This document shows, piece by piece, positions 1 to 7,674 of a stretch of 55,209 bases of DNA. The notes below the pieces were generated by a model. It was not told where the DNA came from. It made no database searches and saw only the letters and a list, made by a program, of their open reading frames with translations. The position numbers and the translations under genes are program-made. This DNA comes from DASQWC01 sp035640475. GTDB lineage: Bacteria > Actinomycetota > JAICYB01. Numbering within the stretch: position 1 is the first letter of the stretch; each line of letters starts with the position of its first letter. The stretch covers positions 1 to 55,209 of the forward strand of contig DASQWC010000204.1 of assembly GCA_035640475.1 (NCBI GenBank), written 5' to 3'.

Positions 1-166
1 CGGCTTCGGCGAGCAGGTCCAGATGCTTGCTCACGGCCTGCCGGGAGATCGGAAGGACGCGCGAGAGCTCCGTCGAGCTCGCGGCGCCGAGCGAGGACAG
101 GTGCGCGACGAGCCGGCGCCGCGTCGGGTCGCCCAGCGCGTCGAAGACGTGACCGGGATCGCTCAC
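1..166 (-). CDS. ArsR-family HTH regulator, C-terminus cut by window edge
   Basis: About 55 N-terminal codons of a winged-helix repressor are visible. The readable part runs from a DALGDPTRRRLVAHL helix into SRQAVSKHL, the recognition helix typical of the ArsR subgroup that pairs with SRPBCC proteins. The GTG start at 166 overlaps the TGA of the upstream SRPBCC gene in a GTGA junction, so the two genes are translationally coupled. Metal ligands cannot be judged because the rest of the protein lies outside the window. It is the obvious candidate to bind the two palindromes at 515-559. Family assignment is secure; the ligand is unknown. Confidence 0.85.
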   Translation of the reverse strand, partial: MSDPGHVFDALGDPTRRRLVAHLSSLGAASSTELSRVLPISRQAVSKHLDLLAEA

Positions 167-504
167 AGCTTTGCCAGCGCCTTGAATCCGATTTGCGGCC
201 TCGGCGTCACGGCCGACTCGATGCGCCGCTCGACGACGCGAACGATCGAGCCGTCCGGGATCTCGTCGATCGTGATGTCGACGCGAGACGTGTCGTCGCC
301 CAGATAACGGAAGGTGAGCCGGCGGGCGGGGTCGGCGCGCTCGACGACGGCGCGTTCCCCGTCGAACCGCAGGATCTCGCCCTCGGCGATCTCGCCGTCC
401 ACCTCGGCGCCGAACCACTCACCGAGACGTTCGGGGTCCGCGAATTCCTCCCACACCTGGGCGGGCGTGGCAGGAAGGATCACCTCTCGTTCGACGTCGG
501 TCAC
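163..504 (-). CDS. SRPBCC (AHSA1-like) domain protein
   Basis: This 113-residue protein is a single SRPBCC/START-like helix-grip domain. The N-terminal EREVILPATPAQVWEEFADPERLGEWFG segment, split as EREVILPAT and VWEEFADPERLGEWF, is diagnostic of the AHSA1 (activator of Hsp90 ATPase) branch. Such domains bind hydrophobic ligands and are commonly encoded with an ArsR repressor, as here (4-nt overlap). The GTG at 504 was chosen because the domain begins immediately after it and longer versions would run through the operator region. It is divergently transcribed from the ClpP-like gene. The molecular function is not known for this pairing. Confidence 0.85.
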   Translation of the reverse strand: MTDVEREVILPATPAQVWEEFADPERLGEWFGAEVDGEIAEGEILRFDGERAVVERADPARRLTFRYLGDDTSRVDITIDEIPDGSIVRVVERRIESAVTPRPQIGFKALAKL

Positions 505-514
505 CGCACCATTA

Positions 515-559
515 TGCAACCGTCCGGTTGCACTTGTATACTCGCAACCGTACGGTTGC
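515..559. promoter_or_regulatory. Symmetric divergent promoter with two palindromic operators
   Basis: Two copies of GCAACCGTNCGGTTGC lie at 516-531 and 544-559, 28 bp centre to centre; the second is a perfect palindrome and the first has perfect 8-bp TGCAACCG/CGGTTGCA arms around TC. Between them TGTATACT reads as a -10 box on both strands (TATACT at 537-542 forward, TATACA at 540-535 reverse). A repressor on both sites would cover the start regions of the SRPBCC-ArsR operon and the ClpP gene. That the ArsR protein is this repressor is inferred from proximity. Confidence 0.75.
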
Positions 560-576
560 ACATTAAGGAGGCGGAC

Positions 577-1233
577 ATGAGCGAGCTCTTGATCCCGATG
601 GTCGTCGAGCAGACTGGCAACGTCGAGCGATCCTTCGACATCTACTCCCGTCTGCTGCGCGACCGGATCGTCTTTCTCGGGACGGGCCTCGACGACAACG
701 TCGCGAACATCATCACGGCGCAGTTGCTCGTCCTCGAGCACGACGACTCCGAGCGAGACATCTTCATGTACATCAACTCGCCGGGTGGCTCGTCGACGGC
801 GCTCTTCGCCGTTTACGACGTCATGCAATACGTCCGCCCGCAGGTGCAGACGATCTGCATGGGCTTCGCAGCTTCGGCGGCAGCGGTGCTGCTCGCGGCC
901 GGCGCCCCGGGCAAGCGCCTGGCACTGCCGAACTCGCGGATCCTCATCCACCAGCCGCACGGAGAGACGGGGCCGGGTCAGGCCGTCGACATCGCCATCC
1001 GGGCCGAGGAGATGCTGCTGCACCGGCGGATGATGAACGACATCCTCGCTACGCACACCGGGCAGGACGTGGAAAGGATCGCGACGGACACCGATCGGGA
1101 CAACATTATGTCGGCACACGCGGCCAAGGACTACGGCTTGATCGACGCGATCATCGAGCCGCGGAAGATCGGCGCCCTGCGCGAGTTCGCCGAATCGGAC
1201 GCCGTCCACTCGAAAGGAAACGGCAGCAAGTAA
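577..1233 (+). CDS. ClpP-family serine protease (paralogue, probably not the housekeeping copy)
   Basis: The 218-residue product has the full ClpP fold: an IYSRLLRDRIVFLG start, the YINSPGGS oxyanion strip (about residues 65-73), nucleophile Ser100 in GFAASAAA, His125 in ILIHQPHG, and Asp175 in TDRDNIMSA. ATG at 577 follows AAGGAG with 6-nt spacing. Family members form heptameric barrels fed by Clp ATPases. No ClpX, ClpA or ClpC gene and no second clpP are adjacent, unlike the usual clpP1-clpP2-clpX arrangement, and it sits behind an operator shared with ArsR-SRPBCC. It is therefore likely a regulated extra copy. The protease assignment is strong; the partner ATPase is unknown. Confidence 0.92.
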   Translation: MSELLIPMVVEQTGNVERSFDIYSRLLRDRIVFLGTGLDDNVANIITAQLLVLEHDDSERDIFMYINSPGGSSTALFAVYDVMQYVRPQVQTICMGFAASAAAVLLAAGAPGKRLALPNSRILIHQPHGETGPGQAVDIAIRAEEMLLHRRMMNDILATHTGQDVERIATDTDRDNIMSAHAAKDYGLIDAIIEPRKIGALREFAESDAVHSKGNGSK

Positions 1234-1242
1234 CCTCTCCGG

Positions 1243-2031
1243 GTGTCCGAAGTCGGCGTCCATGTTCCCGGAGTCGATCCGCTCGCCGAAGCAGAGGCGC
1301 TGGGCGCCGACTGCGTCCAGATCTTCTTGTCGGATCCGCAGAGCTTCCGCAAGCCCAAGCCGCGCCCGGACGCCGAGGCGCTGAAGGCATCTTCGATTCC
1401 GATCTACGTCCACGCGCCCTACCTGATCAACGTGTGCTCGCCGCTGCCCAACCGGCGCTACGGGGGCCGCAAGATCCTCAAGGACACGTGCGACGCCGCC
1501 GAGACCATCGGCGCTGCTGCCGTCATCGTGCACGCCGGTCACGCCGAGGACGACGTGAACGAGGGCTTCGGTCGCTGGGCCCGCACGCTCGAGCAACTCA
1601 AGAGCACGAAGGTGCCCATCTACATCGAAAACACCGCGGGAGGTAAGAACGCCGTCGCCCGCCGCTTCGACGACCTCGCACGCCTATGGGAAGCGGTGCA
1701 GAAGGCGAACACGAACGTCCCGATCGGCTTCTGCTTCGACACGTGTCACGCGCACGCCGCCGGTGAAGAGCTGTCCGACGCCGTCGAGCGCGTTCTGAAG
1801 ATCGTCGGCAACATCGACCTGTTGCACGCCAACGACTCGCAAGGCGAGGCCGGCTCAGGTCGCGATCGGCACGCCAGCCTGGGAAAGGGAAAGATCGGCG
1901 TCGACGTCCTGAAGCACATGATCGCGGTCGCCGGAGGACCGGTCGTGATCGAGCCGCACGAAGCGTGGAACGCAGCGGCAGACGTCGTGCGCGACGACCT
2001 CGCGTTCGTTCGCGAAGCGCTTCGAAGCTAG
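1243..2031 (+). CDS. nfo: Endonuclease IV (AP endonuclease)
   Basis: Endonuclease IV cleaves 5' of abasic sites in base-excision repair using a trinuclear zinc centre in a TIM barrel. The expected ligands are present: His57 (VHAPYLIN), His97 (VHAGH), Glu129 (IENTAGG), Asp166 and His169 (FDTCHA), His195 (LLHANDS), Asp208 and His210 (GSGRDRHASLGKG) and Glu237 (VIEPHE). At 262 aa it is slightly shorter than the usual 280-290. The GTG start lies 9 nt after the ClpP stop, so the genes are probably co-transcribed. Its end overlaps the convergent channel-like gene by 4 nt. Confidence 0.93.
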   Translation: MSEVGVHVPGVDPLAEAEALGADCVQIFLSDPQSFRKPKPRPDAEALKASSIPIYVHAPYLINVCSPLPNRRYGGRKILKDTCDAAETIGAAAVIVHAGHAEDDVNEGFGRWARTLEQLKSTKVPIYIENTAGGKNAVARRFDDLARLWEAVQKANTNVPIGFCFDTCHAHAAGEELSDAVERVLKIVGNIDLLHANDSQGEAGSGRDRHASLGKGKIGVDVLKHMIAVAGGPVVIEPHEAWNAAADVVRDDLAFVREALRS

Positions 2032-3155
2032 CTCGTTTCGTGCGTCCAGGGTCGAGTGTACTCGGTTCCTTCGGGCTCGTCGGGCGTCCGATCCACCGGG
2101 CGCTTCGTCGGGATCGTTAGTCCCTCCACGCGTCCACCCATCCACGGTCCGGGCGTGGCCACCACGAGCTCGGCGAGCGCCAGAGCCGTGGACTCGTAGT
2201 TCACCCGCCAGCCGCGAAAGTCGGCCCAGGCCTCCTCGGCCGTTCGCTCCACAGGGAATCCGATCTCTTGTAGGTGGGTCACGCCGTGCAGGAAGTCCTC
2301 GTAGGAGATGACCAACGGAGCGTCCGGACGCGGATCCGGATCGTACGGAATGTAGAACGTGTCGGCGAGCGTGCGCAGGCAGGTGAATCCCATGCGCAGA
2401 CAAAGCCGGGCCTGTGACGGCGCCGTCGCCGGGCACAGCGCCATGTGCAAAGCAGCCGCGTCGAGCACGGCCAAGAGGCCCGTGAGCCACGACCGCAGCG
2501 GATGGGGCGAGCGGAAGAACGGCAGGACGAAGTAGGCAGAGTGACTCTCCGCGACGTCGGCCGCCCAGCGCTCCCACTCCTCGTAGAAGGCCGGAATGCT
2601 GTCGAGGATCCCGATGCGTTGGTGGCGCCAGAGGATCTCGGGCCCCCACGCCGGCGCCCCGGCCCGGGCTTCGAGAAGCGTCACCAAACGCTCGCGGCGA
2701 TTGAACGCCGCATACAGCACAGGCAGGTAGCCGATCAGCAGCGCAACGACGCCGAGCCCGAACCCGGCTGCGAGGATGTCGACCGCCGTAGCGCCTGGAG
2801 TCGGCGTGGTCGCGAAACCGAGCGTGAACATCGAGGAAGCCGTCTCTCGGAAAGCCGTCCCGATGTCGAGCCCCGTGACCGCCCACAAAATCGCAGCAAA
2901 CCCGAGCAGGAGCAGCGCAAGCCACGTCATGAGCAGGACGAGGACAAACGTCGGAGCATGGAACGCCAGAAATGCGTCCTTCGACTCCCACGTCTTGAAG
3001 ACGCGTGAGACACGCCGGAAGAACGCAACGAAGGGGCGCGCTACCCAGCCGGCGATTCGCGACGGAGTATCGCGCGGTACGACGAACGAGCTGATCACGC
3101 TCGCGATGGTCGAGGCGACGAGGATGATCCCGCCGCCGAGCGCGATCCAGCGCAA
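2028..3155 (-). CDS. Membrane protein resembling a two-TM potassium channel
   Basis: The 375-residue protein has an N-terminal TM helix (about 5-25), a basic loop, then two strong TM segments (about 68-95 and 128-150) bracketing SSMFTLGFATTPTPG at residues 108-121. That stretch sits where Ion_trans_2-type channels carry the pore helix and TVGYG filter, but here it reads TLGFA, so selectivity is uncertain. A cytoplasmic C-terminal region of about 220 residues follows with no recognised RCK domain. It lies 2 nt downstream of the MBL-fold hydrolase gene, in the same operon. Channel homology is suggestive rather than certain. Confidence 0.55.
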   Translation of the reverse strand: MRWIALGGGIILVASTIASVISSFVVPRDTPSRIAGWVARPFVAFFRRVSRVFKTWESKDAFLAFHAPTFVLVLLMTWLALLLLGFAAILWAVTGLDIGTAFRETASSMFTLGFATTPTPGATAVDILAAGFGLGVVALLIGYLPVLYAAFNRRERLVTLLEARAGAPAWGPEILWRHQRIGILDSIPAFYEEWERWAADVAESHSAYFVLPFFRSPHPLRSWLTGLLAVLDAAALHMALCPATAPSQARLCLRMGFTCLRTLADTFYIPYDPDPRPDAPLVISYEDFLHGVTHLQEIGFPVERTAEEAWADFRGWRVNYESTALALAELVVATPGPWMGGRVEGLTIPTKRPVDRTPDEPEGTEYTRPWTHETS

Positions 3156-3157
3156 GA

Positions 3158-3862
3158 TCAGCTGAGCGTCTCCCCTGGGTTCGCCGCGACGACTTCCGTT
3201 GCCGCACCGACGAGCCCCATCAGCTCATCGGGCGTCCCGGTCAGCACGGGGAACGTGCCGTAATGCATCGGGATAACGGTCTTCGCGCCGAGGAGCTTGA
3301 CCGCGTACGCCGCTTCGCGTGGACCCATCGTGTAGAAGTCGCCGATGGGGAGGATCGAGATGTCGGGCTCGTAGAGCTCGGCGATGATCTTCATGTCGCC
3401 GAAGACGGTCGTGTCGCCCGCGTAGTAGACGCGCAGGCCGCCGGGGAACCGAATGATGTAGCCGGCCGCGACACCACCGTAGATGATCTGTCCGTCGTCG
3501 AGAATCCCGCACGAGTGGGCCGCCTGGACCATCGTGAAGCTCACGCCCTCGGAAACAACGGTCCCACCCAGGTTCATTCCGGTCACGTTCGGCACTTCCT
3601 TCGAGCCGAGCCAATTGGCCGTCTCGAAAATCGCGAACGTCTGCGGCTCGAGCTTGCGGCCGAGCTCGACGGCGTCGCCGATGTGATCGAAGTGCGCGTG
3701 CGTGATGAGGACGAGATCGATCTGCTCCGGATTCTTCTCGGCGTCCGGGCAACCGGGATTGTTCATCACCCACGGATCGACGAGGACGACCTTCCCTTCG
3801 GACGTGCGGAACTTGAACGTCCCGTGCCCGAGCCACGTGACTTCTGTTCCTTTGAGATCCAT
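3158..3862 (-). CDS. Metal-dependent hydrolase, metallo-beta-lactamase fold (UPF0173-like)
   Basis: This is a 234-residue cytoplasmic MBL-fold enzyme. Visible motifs are VTWLGHGTFKF near the N-terminus, the zinc site THAHFDHIGD (HxHxDH), a downstream His in QAAHSCG, YYAGDTTVFGD with the bridging Asp, and PMHYGTF with the last His. Its size and order match the UPF0173/YtkL group of putative hydrolases, whose substrate is not established. It follows the SDR gene by 8 nt and precedes the channel-like gene by 2 nt, giving a three-gene minus-strand operon. Confidence 0.88.
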   Translation of the reverse strand: MDLKGTEVTWLGHGTFKFRTSEGKVVLVDPWVMNNPGCPDAEKNPEQIDLVLITHAHFDHIGDAVELGRKLEPQTFAIFETANWLGSKEVPNVTGMNLGGTVVSEGVSFTMVQAAHSCGILDDGQIIYGGVAAGYIIRFPGGLRVYYAGDTTVFGDMKIIAELYEPDISILPIGDFYTMGPREAAYAVKLLGAKTVIPMHYGTFPVLTGTPDELMGLVGAATEVVAANPGETLS

Positions 3863-3870
3863 CTCCCCTC

Positions 3871-4608
3871 CTATCGGATCCGGTAGCCGCCGTCCACGGG
3901 AATCGTGACTCCCGTGACGAAGTCAGATGCTGACGATGCCAGGAACACGGCGGCGCCCGCGTGGTCCTCCGGCCGTCCCCACCGGCCCATCGGCGTCCGC
4001 AGAAGCACTTCGGCGTTCATCTCCGGAACGTTCTTTACCGGCTCGGTCATCGGTGTCGCGATCCAGCCCGGCTGGATGGCGTTGACCTGAAAGTCGGGCG
4101 CCAGATCGATCGCCATCGTCTTCGTCAGGCCGGCGAGGCCGTGCTTGGACGCCGTGTACGACAACAGACCCGGGCCTCCGAACGTCGCGTACTCGCTGAC
4201 GATGTTGATGATCTTGCCGCGTTCGGCCCGCGACGCGAACCGCTGGGAAGCGACGAGCGCCGACGTGAGATTGACGTCGAGGACTCGCCGCCACGCGTCC
4301 AGGGGATGCTCCGGCGCGGGCGACCAGTGTGCGGTCCCGGCATTGTTCACGAGGACGTCGAGGGCACCGAAGTCGTCGAAGACCGCGTCGACGGCGTTCT
4401 GGACGGCATCGGCGTCGCCGACGTCGACCGCATACGCGCGTGCCGCGTCGCCGATCTCATCGGCGACCGCGGCGTTGCGCTCCTCGTTGCGCGCGGCGAT
4501 CGCGATGCGCGCGCCGTGTTCGGCGAGCGCAATCGCGATCGCCCGTCCGATCCCGGAATTGCCCCCGGTCACGAGCGCAACCTTGCCGTCCAGTCTGAAA
4601 TCGGGCAC
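3871..4608 (-). CDS. Short-chain dehydrogenase/reductase
   Basis: This is a classical SDR of 245 residues. It has the Rossmann TGGNSGIG nucleotide motif at about 14-21, NNAG at about 88-91, and the active-site Ser (INIVSEY) and YTASK around 145-165. The C-terminal VTIPVDGGYRIR ending is typical of the KduD/FabG-like branch; closest in feel is 2-deoxy-D-gluconate 3-dehydrogenase, but the substrate cannot be read from sequence. The acidic or neutral residue after the glycine motif (AARNEERN) leaves NAD versus NADP open. It is the first gene of the minus-strand operon and diverges from mshD across 25 nt. Confidence 0.9.
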   Translation of the reverse strand: MPDFRLDGKVALVTGGNSGIGRAIAIALAEHGARIAIAARNEERNAAVADEIGDAARAYAVDVGDADAVQNAVDAVFDDFGALDVLVNNAGTAHWSPAPEHPLDAWRRVLDVNLTSALVASQRFASRAERGKIINIVSEYATFGGPGLLSYTASKHGLAGLTKTMAIDLAPDFQVNAIQPGWIATPMTEPVKNVPEMNAEVLLRTPMGRWGRPEDHAGAAVFLASSASDFVTGVTIPVDGGYRIR

Positions 4609-4633
4609 GGAGGAAAGCTTCTACGATCAACGC

Positions 4634-5548
4634 GTGCAAGTTGAAATCATCCGGACGGCCGGCGCCGACGATGTCGAGCGACTCAAGCTGCTGTTCGACG
4701 ACGTGCGCGAACACGACCACCACGAAGCACTCGGCGAGCACAAGTGGCTCGACCTCGTCCACGGCGGGCGCGAGCTCTTCGCCGGCGTGATCGCGAGCGA
4801 GAAGGGTCACGCCCATCCGGTCGGGTACGCGCACGTCTCCCGGCACCCCAGACCCGACCAGGCGCAATGGGGACTCGAGGTCGTCGTGCATCCCGAGCAC
4901 CGCGGCGTCGGCGTCGAGGTCGAGCTCGTTTCCCGGGCGCTCGAGCTGGTGAAGGAAGGCGGCGGGGGCCACGTCCATTGGTGGGTGTTCCAGCCGTCGG
5001 AGATCCACGACGGGATCGCGCACCGTCTGAACCTGACGAAGGGACGGGATCTGCTGCACATGCGCATCGATCTTCCGGTCGCGGAGAAACCGGTCCTGCC
5101 CTCCAGCGTGCGCATCCGTGCGTTCGAGGCCGGCCGCGACGAGCAGGCGTGGCTCGACCTGAACAACGAGGCGTTCCAGCACCACCCCGAACAGGGCGCC
5201 TGGGACATGGAGACGCTCGAACGGCGCATGCGGGAGGAATGGTTCGACGCGGCCGACTTGCTGCTCGCCGAGGACGACACGGGTCTCGCCGGCTCGAACT
5301 GGACGAAGCTCGACCACGAACGCAAGGTCGGAGAGATCTACGTGATCGCAGTGGATCCACGACACCAGGGATCCGGGCTCGGCCGCGCGCTGTCGCTCGC
5401 CGGGCTGGAGCACATGGCCGGCCGCGGCATGCGAACGGGGACTCTGTACGTGGATGCTTCGAATGAAGCAGCGCTGGGCATGTACCGCCGCATCGGCTTC
5501 GACATCCACCACACGGACCGGGCGTACGTAACGGACATCGCCCCCTAA
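4634..5548 (+). CDS. mshD: Mycothiol acetyltransferase-type double GNAT protein
   Basis: MshD acetylates Cys-GlcN-Ins with acetyl-CoA in the last step of mycothiol synthesis. The 304-residue product has two tandem GNAT modules. The C-terminal one holds the diagnostic SNWTK segment, GEIYVIAVDPRHQGSGLGRAL (split: GEIYVIAVDP then HQGSGLGRAL) forming the acetyl-CoA loop, and LYVDASNEAALGMYRRIGF. The N-terminal module retains VVVHPEHRGVGVE. The GTG at 4634 matches the usual MshD length of about 300 aa; a longer reading upstream would overlap the divergent SDR gene. This is one of the strongest taxonomic signals for Actinomycetota. Confidence 0.85.
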   Translation: MQVEIIRTAGADDVERLKLLFDDVREHDHHEALGEHKWLDLVHGGRELFAGVIASEKGHAHPVGYAHVSRHPRPDQAQWGLEVVVHPEHRGVGVEVELVSRALELVKEGGGGHVHWWVFQPSEIHDGIAHRLNLTKGRDLLHMRIDLPVAEKPVLPSSVRIRAFEAGRDEQAWLDLNNEAFQHHPEQGAWDMETLERRMREEWFDAADLLLAEDDTGLAGSNWTKLDHERKVGEIYVIAVDPRHQGSGLGRALSLAGLEHMAGRGMRTGTLYVDASNEAALGMYRRIGFDIHHTDRAYVTDIAP

Positions 5549-5595
5549 TCGCGACCAGATCGCAAGAGCGACCTGACCCTGTATAAAGAAGGCCC

Positions 5596-6441
5596 ATGGA
5601 TATCGCGCTGATCTTGTCGGCCTTTGCCTTCGGGTTCCGGCACGGCATCGACTGGGACCACATCGCCGCGATCACCGACATCACGTCGTCCCAGCGATCC
5701 GTCCGCACCGGCCTCCGCTACGCGACCCTCTACGCCGGGGGGCACGCCGTCGTCGTTTTTCTGATCGGGATCCTCGCGATCGTTGCCGGCGAGACGCTGC
5801 CCGACTCCATCGATTCGGCGATGGGACGAGTCGTCGGCGCCACATTGCTGATCCTCGGCGTGTACGTCCTCTACGCGCTCATCCGCTACCGCGACGATTT
5901 CCGCATGCGCAGCCGCTGGATGCTCATCTTCCAGAGCGCGCGCAACGCCTACCGGTGGGTGACGGCGCGTGTCGGCTCGAAGGGCCCGCCGCTCGAGCAC
6001 TCACACGAGCACGCCGACGACGAGCTCCACCACGACGGCGACGAGCACATCGGCGGCGGAGGCGTCGCCGTCCGGACGAAGATCCACTTCCATACGCACA
6101 CCCACGATCCGTTCATGAACTACGGGACGGGGACGTCGCTTGCCGTCGGCGCTCTGCACGGCGTGGGGGCCGAGACGCCGACGCAAGTGCTGATCTTTCT
6201 CGCCGCGGCCGGCGCCGGAGGGGCGTGGGCCGGCGTGCTCACGCTCGCCGTGTTCCTGCTCGGGCTCTTCGTTGCGAACTCCGCGCTGGCCGCCGCTTCG
6301 GCGTCGGGATACTTGGCAGCGTCGCGGCACTTTGCCATCTACGCGACGGTGTCGGTCGTGACGGCCGTCGCGAGCTTGGTGCTCGGCGTCTCGTTCGTCC
6401 TCGGCAAGGACGCTTGGCTGCCCGTCTTCTTCGGGGGCTAG
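5596..6441 (+). CDS. Nickel/cobalt transporter with HX4DH motif (NiCoT/NicO type)
   Basis: This integral membrane protein of 281 residues carries His16-x4-Asp21-His22 (HGIDWDH) in its first helix, the signature for Ni2+/Co2+ recognition in NiCoT permeases. About six TM segments are apparent. A long central loop (about 133-180) is rich in His and acidic residues (EHSHEHADDELHHDGDEH, then HFHTHTHD) and probably binds metal. TGTATAAA lies 11-18 nt upstream of ATG, giving a very short leader. It converges with the Fur-family gene (4-nt overlap) next to the cobalamin operon, which favours cobalt as substrate. Import rather than export is inferred from the motif. Confidence 0.82.
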   Translation: MDIALILSAFAFGFRHGIDWDHIAAITDITSSQRSVRTGLRYATLYAGGHAVVVFLIGILAIVAGETLPDSIDSAMGRVVGATLLILGVYVLYALIRYRDDFRMRSRWMLIFQSARNAYRWVTARVGSKGPPLEHSHEHADDELHHDGDEHIGGGGVAVRTKIHFHTHTHDPFMNYGTGTSLAVGALHGVGAETPTQVLIFLAAAGAGGAWAGVLTLAVFLLGLFVANSALAAASASGYLAASRHFAIYATVSVVTAVASLVLGVSFVLGKDAWLPVFFGG

Positions 6442-6875
6442 CGGGTTCGGCAGGCTTTACAGAGACCGACGATCGCGAAGTGGCCACGATCGACCTCGAA
6501 GCCGAACTCTCGCTCGAGCATCCCCAGAAAGTTGCGCAGCTTCGAAGCCGGCAGCTCCTCGACTCGTTCGCACCGCTCGCAGACGAGGTGCTGGTGTGCG
6601 TCGTCGGAACGGTGATAGATCGCGCGGCCGTGCCCGAGGTGGACGTGGTCGATCACGCCGAGCTTCTCGAGCGACTCGAGCGTCCGGTAGACGGTCGAGA
6701 TGTTCACCGACGGAAACCGCTTTTGAACCCGGCGCGCGATCTCATCCGCGGTCAGGTGGCTCCCGGACGCGAAGACCGCTTCGACGATCGCCTGGCGCGC
6801 GGCCGTGCGCCGTCCGCCGTTGGCGGCGAGCCGGCCGAGGATGCCGTCGATCTGAGGCCGCGTTGGTGCAACCAT
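6438..6875 (-). CDS. Fur-family metalloregulator, possibly nickel/cobalt responsive
   Basis: The 145-residue product has the Fur fold: winged helix ending SVNISTVYRTLESLEKLGVI, the DDAHQHLVCERC segment with metal-site His/Cys residues, and a second CxxC in GLCKACRTR for structural zinc. ATG at 6875 was preferred over a TTG at 6887 because the latter lies inside the operator. It faces the NiCoT-type transporter gene tail to tail and abuts the cobalamin operon, suggesting Nur-like nickel/cobalt sensing, although Zur or PerR roles are not excluded. A palindrome overlapping its own promoter suggests autoregulation. Confidence 0.85.
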   Translation of the reverse strand: MVAPTRPQIDGILGRLAANGGRRTAARQAIVEAVFASGSHLTADEIARRVQKRFPSVNISTVYRTLESLEKLGVIDHVHLGHGRAIYHRSDDAHQHLVCERCERVEELPASKLRNFLGMLEREFGFEVDRGHFAIVGLCKACRTR

Positions 6876-6892
6876 TTGCAATTGCAACTATA
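6876..6892 (-). promoter_or_regulatory. Fur-family gene promoter and TTGCAATTGCAA palindrome
   Basis: On the minus strand TATAGT (6892-6887) is followed directly by the perfect 12-bp palindrome TTGCAATTGCAA (6887-6876) and then the ATG, giving a leaderless or nearly leaderless transcript. A further TGCAA half-site lies at 6868-6872. The repeated TTGCAA unit resembles the TTGCAA-spaced boxes described for Streptomyces Nur. Binding by the adjacent regulator is inference. Confidence 0.6.
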
Positions 6893-6906
6893 CGCGCTAT
6901 CCCGGC

Positions 6907-7674
6907 TTACCACCAAGGAACGTCGAGCCAGCCACGTTGCACGGAGGTGACGCCGACGAGCAGGACGACGATCTCGCCGAGCTGTTGCGCCGCACCGAGC
7001 ACGTCGCCGGTCACGCCCCCGATCCGGGCTCGCGCGGCGCGCGCGACGACGAGATCGACGACGGCCACGGCCGCGATCGCTCCCGCCGCAACCGGGCCGA
7101 GCGTGACAAGCCCGATCACCAGTCCCGCGCCCATCGCTCCCCAAATCCCCGACGGCGCTACGACCGACGCGTAGGACGCACCGAGGCCTTCGTCGGTAGC
7201 GACGCTCCCGCGAAGCAGCGCCACTGCTCCCGCACGGCTCAGCGCGTGGGCGGCGGGCAGCACCGCAAGTGCGGCCGTCGCATCGATCGCCGCAAGAGCA
7301 CCCAGCCGAATGGCGACGCTGAAGACAAACGCGGCGACGCCGTACGTGCCGAGTCGAGGATCCTTCATGATGCGCAGCGTGTCGTTGCGCGAGCGCGCGG
7401 CACCGAAAGCGTCGAATGTGTCCGCGAGGCCGTCCTCGTGGAATGCGCGTGTGAGCCAAACGGAGAACGCGAGCGCGACCGACGAAGCGACGAAGGAGGG
7501 AAGAACCTCGCGCGCGCCCGCGTAGAGCAATGCGGCCGCAACGCCGACGATGCCGCCCACGACCGGGAACCACGGCACGCCGCGCGCGATGTCGTCGGAG
7601 CGATGGCCGCCGACGTCGACGCGTGTGAGAAACGTCGTCGCGGCGCGAAGCCCGGTTAGCGTTGCAGACCCCAT
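6907..7674 (-). CDS. cobS: Adenosylcobinamide-GDP ribazoletransferase (cobalamin synthase)
   Basis: CobS joins adenosylcobinamide-GDP and alpha-ribazole (phosphate) at the membrane in the last step of the nucleotide loop pathway. The 255-residue protein is strongly hydrophobic and carries RAFHEDGLADTFDAFG at about 75-90, equivalent to the family's HxDGLADxxDG metal motif, and MKDPRLGTYG after it. The ATG at 7674 overlaps the end of cobT by 19 nt. It is the last gene of the riboswitch-controlled operon. Confidence 0.93.
   Translation of the reverse strand: MGSATLTGLRAATTFLTRVDVGGHRSDDIARGVPWFPVVGGIVGVAAALLYAGAREVLPSFVASSVALAFSVWLTRAFHEDGLADTFDAFGAARSRNDTLRIMKDPRLGTYGVAAFVFSVAIRLGALAAIDATAALAVLPAAHALSRAGAVALLRGSVATDEGLGASYASVVAPSGIWGAMGAGLVIGLVTLGPVAAGAIAAVAVVDLVVARAARARIGGVTGDVLGAAQQLGEIVVLLVGVTSVQRGWLDVPWW

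Noticed and set aside
163..1596. 477-codon minus-strand open frame across the ClpP and endonuclease IV genes
   Set aside because: Only its last 113 codons encode a real domain (SRPBCC). The rest is Arg/Val/Asp-rich shadow of the plus-strand genes, as expected at high GC.
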